Below are positions 59,485 to 64,000 of a stretch of 64,000 nucleotides of DNA, one piece after another. Positions within the stretch are counted from its first letter, which is position 1. Each line of letters opens with the position of its first letter. The notes under the pieces are model-generated. The model did no database searches, was not told the origin of the DNA, and saw only the letters and a program-made list of their open reading frames with translations. This DNA is from CALDTK01 sp963837005 (GTDB lineage Bacteria > Bacteroidota > Bacteroidia > Chitinophagales > Saprospiraceae): assembly GCA_963837005.1 (NCBI GenBank), contig CAWIMC010000005.1, positions 16,222 through 80,221 of the forward strand. The letters are read 5' to 3'. The position numbers were made by a program, and so were the translations under genes.

Positions 59485-62058
59485 ATGCACAGAAGTATTA
59501 CCCGTTCGTCTACCCTCTCCTGGACCCTGCGTGCGCTGGCCCTCATCGTCGTCCTCGGGCTCCTTTCCGGACTTGCCGTCCCGGCCCTCGCCCAGACGCA
59601 AATGGTAATCTGGAGCTTCCCCGAAGTCCTCTCCTCGGGAGACAATGTTCCGCTCGGTCCGACGGGGAAGGCCGTGGTCGGCACACCTACCCTGCGGCAG
59701 CGCTACCAAATCATCGACGGCGGCGGGAAGGCGGGACTTGCCTACACCGATCGCGCCGGCGTCGCGCAGGCTGCCACCCGCGCCATCGCCTGGAACGATA
59801 TCAAGGGCGACGGACCCGACGCGGCGCTCTTCGTCGAACTCAATACGACCAGGTGGCGCGACCTCAGCCTGCGCTTCGATTACCGCGGCAACAACGCCAC
59901 GCCCATCAACCGTTTCGACCTCTCCTACAGCACCGACGGCGGCGCTACCTACGTGCGTATCCTCAACAACGAGCCGCTCGTCGGCACGAATGCTTGGGCG
60001 TCCAAAACTGTCTCGCTCGCGTCGGAACCTGCGCTAAACAACCAGGCGAGCGTGCTTTTCCGCCTCGACGACTTCGAGGGCGGGACCGGCGACGGTGAGT
60101 TCCGGATGGACAACGTCGAGTTCGCGGGGCAGCGCATCGCGGTCGCTCCCGGTGACCCGACCATCACCGAGGCCACGCCCGGGACTCGCGTTAATCTCCC
60201 CGCCACGGTGAGCGGAACACTCGCCGGCGTGATCGACGACCCAACCGATCCGGCGGCCACGGTGGGACTCGTGTTCACGATCGACGACTCGAATACGCCC
60301 CTCGCCAACCTCACCGTCACGGCCAGCAGTAACAACGCCAGCGTGGTGCCGACCGCTAATCTCGTCTTGAGTGGCGTGGGCTCCCAACGCACGCTCACCA
60401 TTCGTCCGGTCGGGGTCGGCTTCGCGAACCTCGCCGTGACCGTGAGCGACGGCACGGGGGTAGCCACGTACACCATCGCCTACGCGGCCTCGGCGGCGGC
60501 GCCGGTCCCGTCGACTACCCGGTTTCACGCCGGGGCCTCGGATGCGTCCGCGGCGCAAAGCATCGACGGCGGAATCTTGCTGGTCGGCAACGACGAAGAT
60601 CAGGTGTTGCGACTCTACGACCGCGCTACGTCCGGACTCCCGGTGGCGGGTTTTGACGTAAGTCCCGACCTCGCCCTCACGGACGTGAGCGGGGGCGTCG
60701 CGCGGGAGGTCGACATCGAGGGCTCGATGCGGGTCGGCAATCGCGTGTGGTGGGTTGGGTCGCACTCCAACAGTGCCTCCGGAGCCCAGCGCCCGAACCG
60801 CCGGCGCCTGTTCGCCACCGACCTCAGCGGCACGGGCGCCGCGACGACGCTTACGGTGGCGGGTTCGTATGCCTTCCTGCGCGACGACCTCGTGGCCTGG
60901 GACCAGAGCAACGGCCACGGGCGGGGCGCCAATTTTTACGGTTTCGCGGCAGCGGTGGCGACGGGTGTCGCGCCGGAGAGTCCGGGCGGCTTCAACATCG
61001 AAGGGCTGGCACTCGCACCGGGGTCGTCGACGACGGCCTACCTCGCGTTTCGGGCGCCGTTGGTGGGGCGTGCGGCCGGGGGCGACGCACTGCTCGTGCC
61101 GGTCACCAACTTCACGACGCTGCTCGGGGCCGCGGCGGGTTCGGCTACGTTCGGTACGCCGATTTCGCTCGCGCTCGACGGTCGCGGCATCCGCGAGATC
61201 GCCCGCAACGCCAGCGATGACTATCTCGTGGTGGCTGGCCCGACCGACGACGCCGGGACCTTCCAGCTGTACGCCTGGGACGGCAGCGCGGGTTCGGCGC
61301 CGGTTGCCTACGCGGTCGATCTCGCCGCCGCCGCGCCGTCGGGGAGCTACGAGGCCATCGTGGAGGTGCCCAATCCCCTCACCTCGGGTGCCACGGTGGA
61401 TTTGCTGCTCGACAACGGTGGCAGCGACTGGTACGGCGACGGTCGGGAGTCGAAGTCCCTGTTGGTCAACCACCAGAAGTTTGTGCGTGTCTCGGTCGTG
61501 CTCGGTGCGGCGCTTCCGGTGGAGCTGCTGCGGTTTGCGGCTTTCGCCAAAACAGATGCCACCGAACTCGTTTGGTCGACGGCCTCCGAGCGAGATGTCG
61601 ACTACTTCGCCATCGAGCGCTCCGGCGGCGGGGAGGTTTGGACGACCGTGGGGCGAGTTTTGCCGAAAGGCGCCCCCGTCGCCGCGACGGACTACCGCTA
61701 CGCAGACCATACGCCGCCGGCCGGCACGAGCTACTACCGCCTCCGGGTAAGTGACCTGGACGGGTCCGTGGCGTACTCCAGGGTAGCGGCGGTGACGCGG
61801 GTCGCGGTGTCGGACGTGGGCACCTTCACGCTGGCGCCCAATCCCGCGTCCGGGTGGGTGACGGTGTCCGCGGTCCCGTCCGAGTTGCCGCGCACGCTCA
61901 TCCTCATGGACGCCACCGGCCGCCGGGTGCGCTCGTGCACGATCGACGCCAGTGGGGGCGCCTCCGACCTGGACCTCGCGGGCCTCGTGGCCGGGTGTTA
62001 CACGGTAACCGTCGCCTCGGCGGCCGGCACGCAGGCGGCACGGCTGGTGGTGCAGTAG
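59485..62058 (+). CDS. Large secreted protein with T9SS type A sorting domain
   Basis: From ATG 59485, 857 residues with a signal peptide (LRALALIVVLGLLSGLAVPALAQ). Residues ~30-210 resemble a jelly-roll discoidin-like module (LRFDYRGNNATPINRFDLSY). A ~100-residue Ig-like module follows. Residues ~330-690 form a likely beta-propeller similar to DUF3616-type domains (GGILLVGNDEDQVLRLYD, GGFNIEGLALAPGSSTTAYL). The C-terminus is the standard T9SS tail: LPVELLRF..WSTASERDVDYFAIER, then TFTLAPNPASGWVTV. Two 15-nt elements (61539, 61657) sit in loops of that tail as AFAKT and VLPKG. An extracellular binding or phosphatase-like role is possible. Confidence 0.85.
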   Translation: MHRSITRSSTLSWTLRALALIVVLGLLSGLAVPALAQTQMVIWSFPEVLSSGDNVPLGPTGKAVVGTPTLRQRYQIIDGGGKAGLAYTDRAGVAQAATRAIAWNDIKGDGPDAALFVELNTTRWRDLSLRFDYRGNNATPINRFDLSYSTDGGATYVRILNNEPLVGTNAWASKTVSLASEPALNNQASVLFRLDDFEGGTGDGEFRMDNVEFAGQRIAVAPGDPTITEATPGTRVNLPATVSGTLAGVIDDPTDPAATVGLVFTIDDSNTPLANLTVTASSNNASVVPTANLVLSGVGSQRTLTIRPVGVGFANLAVTVSDGTGVATYTIAYAASAAAPVPSTTRFHAGASDASAAQSIDGGILLVGNDEDQVLRLYDRATSGLPVAGFDVSPDLALTDVSGGVAREVDIEGSMRVGNRVWWVGSHSNSASGAQRPNRRRLFATDLSGTGAATTLTVAGSYAFLRDDLVAWDQSNGHGRGANFYGFAAAVATGVAPESPGGFNIEGLALAPGSSTTAYLAFRAPLVGRAAGGDALLVPVTNFTTLLGAAAGSATFGTPISLALDGRGIREIARNASDDYLVVAGPTDDAGTFQLYAWDGSAGSAPVAYAVDLAAAAPSGSYEAIVEVPNPLTSGATVDLLLDNGGSDWYGDGRESKSLLVNHQKFVRVSVVLGAALPVELLRFAAFAKTDATELVWSTASERDVDYFAIERSGGGEVWTTVGRVLPKGAPVAATDYRYADHTPPAGTSYYRLRVSDLDGSVAYSRVAAVTRVAVSDVGTFTLAPNPASGWVTVSAVPSELPRTLILMDATGRRVRSCTIDASGGASDLDLAGLVAGCYTVTVASAAGTQAARLVVQ
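61539..61553 (-). repeat. 15-nt GNRA element, class A
   Basis: Antisense in the T9SS surface gene, read as AFAKT in a loop. Confidence 0.9.
61657..61671 (+). repeat. 15-nt GNRA element, class B
   Basis: Sense in the same gene, read as VLPKG. Confidence 0.9.
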
Positions 62059-62186
62059 GGGAGACGGCTAGGGTGAAGGCGGTGTGTGGCGCGTTCGACC
62101 AATCAGCAGCCGGGCCCCTCCGCCCTAATTGCTTCGTTACGCGTGCGCCCCCGGCCCACGAGCAGCCATCTCACGACCTTCCCTGC

Positions 62187-62201
62187 GGCTCTCGCCAAAA
62201 C
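62187..62201 (-). repeat. 15-nt element, class A, GAGA loop
   Basis: Reads GTTTTGGCGAGAGCC on the minus strand, 42 bp before the AAA ATPase start. Confidence 0.8.
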
Positions 62202-62242
62202 TCACCCCATCTCTCTGCTTTTCCGTATCCTCTCACCGCACG

Positions 62243-64000
62243 ATGACGAAGGAGAAGCTGGCCATCAAGGCGATGACGATCGAGGGCTTCGGCCGCTTCC
62301 AGGAGCCGACGCGGATCGAGTTTGCCCCGGTGACGTTTTTGATTGGGCCGAATGGGGCTGGGAAGAGTACGGTGGGGCGGGTGTTGGGGATATTGAGGCG
62401 GGCGTTTGGAGATAGGAGGACCGGAGGCGGTATGGAGCAGGGAGAGGAGTTTAAGGTGTGGTTTGAGTTTGCAGAGGCGATTGCGCCGCGGGGGTTGCAG
62501 GTGGGATTGATGTTAAATGGCAAAGCTCATATTACTGATTTCTTTTTGGGTTATAATGGAATCGTAGCTATCAATTATAAGCGCAACCCTAAAGAGAATG
62601 TATTTGGAGGCTCTGATTATTCTTTGAATACGAGACAGAGTTATGATCCGGCGCTTGGGTTTAACGCAGAATACACAAGTACCATGACGAAATCGTCTTC
62701 TGATATTGGTTTTCCTAAACATGAGTTGAAAATTGCGTATATAGATAGCTCAGTTATACAACAGGTTAAAGAATCTGTATATCACGGCAACTCGGTTGTC
62801 AAACTAGATCATGTCAAATGGGATCTAGTTTCAAAGCCGTTAGACCACGACCTACTAAAAGGAATTAGCCTGTTAAATGTCCCTGTTGAAGATCAGAGCC
62901 AAGTATATTATAATTCCGATATAGTGAATTATGTATGCAGGCATCACAAAATTTTGCCGATACAGTTCGTCAACTTTTGGAGAGATCATCTTGTAAATAG
63001 TTCAAACTTAATCGAAGAACTGAAGCTTTTTGGATTAAAAGGCTACGATTTGGCAACGAGTAAGTCATTCTACTACGCCACCAAGGACTTAGTCACAGAT
63101 AATAATTTTGAACCTGTTATTGATCTGGCTGACCAGCTTTATGCCCATTCAGAGTTCTTCCTTGCGTTGAGCCCGCTAATCGATCTTCTGGCCGGGTTCA
63201 CGAAACACATTAGCTCGGCAGCGCCGTTTAAGTTAGCAAATAAATTCGAAGACTATTGGGTTGGATCCCCACCGACAATAGAAGCAAAGCGAATTTTGTA
63301 CTTCATAAAGTCTGGGCGAAATATGAACGAATCGCAGAATACACCATGGACTATGATATATAGGCCGTCTCCTTATAATATAGCTTTTCATCATCAATTT
63401 GGCGATCATTTTGGGTTCAAAATGCTTTTGCACAAAACAGTAGATGGAGTGCTAACCAGGTTGATGGTAAGAACGAAATCAGGAAAGGTCGTCCCATTAA
63501 GCCATATGGGGGCTGGGTTTAGGAATCTACTAAGCATATTTGTCTGGACGGTCGCTCAGATCAATTCCACGTCGAAAGAGTTCGAAGATCGTTTAGCGAC
63601 GGATGTTGATGGGCATCAGGTGTTTAAGGACAGCGCGCCACTTACCTTGGCTAAATCTGCGTATTACCCACAAGAGGCAAACAGCATCAGCATTCTGCCT
63701 ATGAATCTTTCGATTATCGAAGAGCTTGAAACAAACCTTCATCCGAGCCTGCAGTCGGAAATATTTTCGCTACTGGTCAATCAAACGTTTGGCAACCTTC
63801 GACTTCACGTGGATGGTATGATTCCGCCAGGCAGCCGCATATTTGAGACCGATTTATATGAGGGATTTGAGAGTCAAAATCAATTGTCAGAGGAGCAATT
63901 GAAGAAGGACTTATTGATGCAGCAAAAGCAGGAGGAATTAGAGAGACTGCAACAGATTGCATCAGACGCCCCCTACGGCCACTTCCACTCCCGCTGCCTC
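62243..64000 (+). CDS. AAA/ABC-type ATPase, 3'-truncated by the window edge
   Basis: The frame is open from ATG 62243 to the last base, 586 residues without a stop. Walker A GPNGAGKSTVGRV is near residue 35. Far downstream are an ABC-like signature region (PLSHMGAGFRNLLSIFVW) and Walker B SIIEELETNLHPSLQ, then a coiled-coil-like charged stretch. This is the layout of SMC/OLD-like AAA_15/AAA_21 ATPases, many of which act in phage defence. The first ~90 codons are GC-rich like the chromosome and the remainder is AT-rich, suggesting a recently acquired or chimaeric gene. Any partner gene is outside the window. Confidence 0.75.
   Translation, partial: MTKEKLAIKAMTIEGFGRFQEPTRIEFAPVTFLIGPNGAGKSTVGRVLGILRRAFGDRRTGGGMEQGEEFKVWFEFAEAIAPRGLQVGLMLNGKAHITDFFLGYNGIVAINYKRNPKENVFGGSDYSLNTRQSYDPALGFNAEYTSTMTKSSSDIGFPKHELKIAYIDSSVIQQVKESVYHGNSVVKLDHVKWDLVSKPLDHDLLKGISLLNVPVEDQSQVYYNSDIVNYVCRHHKILPIQFVNFWRDHLVNSSNLIEELKLFGLKGYDLATSKSFYYATKDLVTDNNFEPVIDLADQLYAHSEFFLALSPLIDLLAGFTKHISSAAPFKLANKFEDYWVGSPPTIEAKRILYFIKSGRNMNESQNTPWTMIYRPSPYNIAFHHQFGDHFGFKMLLHKTVDGVLTRLMVRTKSGKVVPLSHMGAGFRNLLSIFVWTVAQINSTSKEFEDRLATDVDGHQVFKDSAPLTLAKSAYYPQEANSISILPMNLSIIEELETNLHPSLQSEIFSLLVNQTFGNLRLHVDGMIPPGSRIFETDLYEGFESQNQLSEEQLKKDLLMQQKQEELERLQQIASDAPYGHFHSRCL

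Overview
The window looks like a chromosomal segment of a high-GC marine-type Bacteroidota, most like the Saprospiria/Lewinella group (inference). The evidence is SusC/SusD outer-membrane pairs, several secreted proteins with type IX secretion C-terminal signals, a CRTAC1-like FG-GAP/ASPIC lipoprotein, a HYC_CC_PP/TonB/HMA metal locus, and single-copy housekeeping genes (ftsK, uvrB, hisS, pheS). Base composition is GC-rich except in an AT-rich island at about 28.1-33.1 kb and after 62.5 kb.

Layout: 0-12 kb holds a truncated SusD, a T9SS gliding-type surface protein, a large FG-GAP lipoprotein and a SusC-SusD pair. 12-16 kb holds the metal-acquisition locus, tRNA-Cys and a gene broken by a stop codon. 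16.8-26.5 kb holds a response regulator, a polyprenyl synthase, a GNAT, a YkoF-like protein, FtsK, an arginyl-transferase-like protein, a membrane protein and UvrB. 26.8-33.1 kb is an integron-like island: a Xer-type tyrosine recombinase, an inverted-repeat-rich leader, then six cassettes each closed by an attC-like palindrome. 33.4-39.7 kb has an SGNH-like protein and the ATP-grasp / alpha-E / transglutaminase / zinc metallopeptidase cluster. 39.7-55.2 kb has a beta-helix surface protein, Na+/solute symporter, DegP-like protease, XRE regulator, ECF sigma factor, Hsp20, MltD-like transglycosylase, hisS, a DUF4143 ATPase, pheS and an O-antigen-ligase-like protein. 55.35-56.63 kb is a tandem array of about four 300-bp units. 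56.8-64 kb has an outer-membrane protein, DUF2147 and DUF3253 proteins, a T9SS surface protein and a truncated AAA ATPase.

Two features stand out. First, a 15-nt element, GTTTT followed by a 3-bp stem around a GNRA-type loop (GTTTTGGCGAAAGCC or GTTTTGCCGAAAGGC), occurs about 34 times on both strands, within genes in different reading frames and between genes. Its stem bases covary, its loop stays GNRA and its loop-closing C-G pair never changes. I know of no described element that matches. Second, the 26.8-33.1 kb island has integron architecture, but the adjacent recombinase lacks the IntI-specific insertion.

Four conserved genes, including the normally essential hisS, each appear to carry one extra base. 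This suggests sequence or assembly error rather than four real pseudogenes. All functional calls come from reading the translated sequence; no database search was possible.
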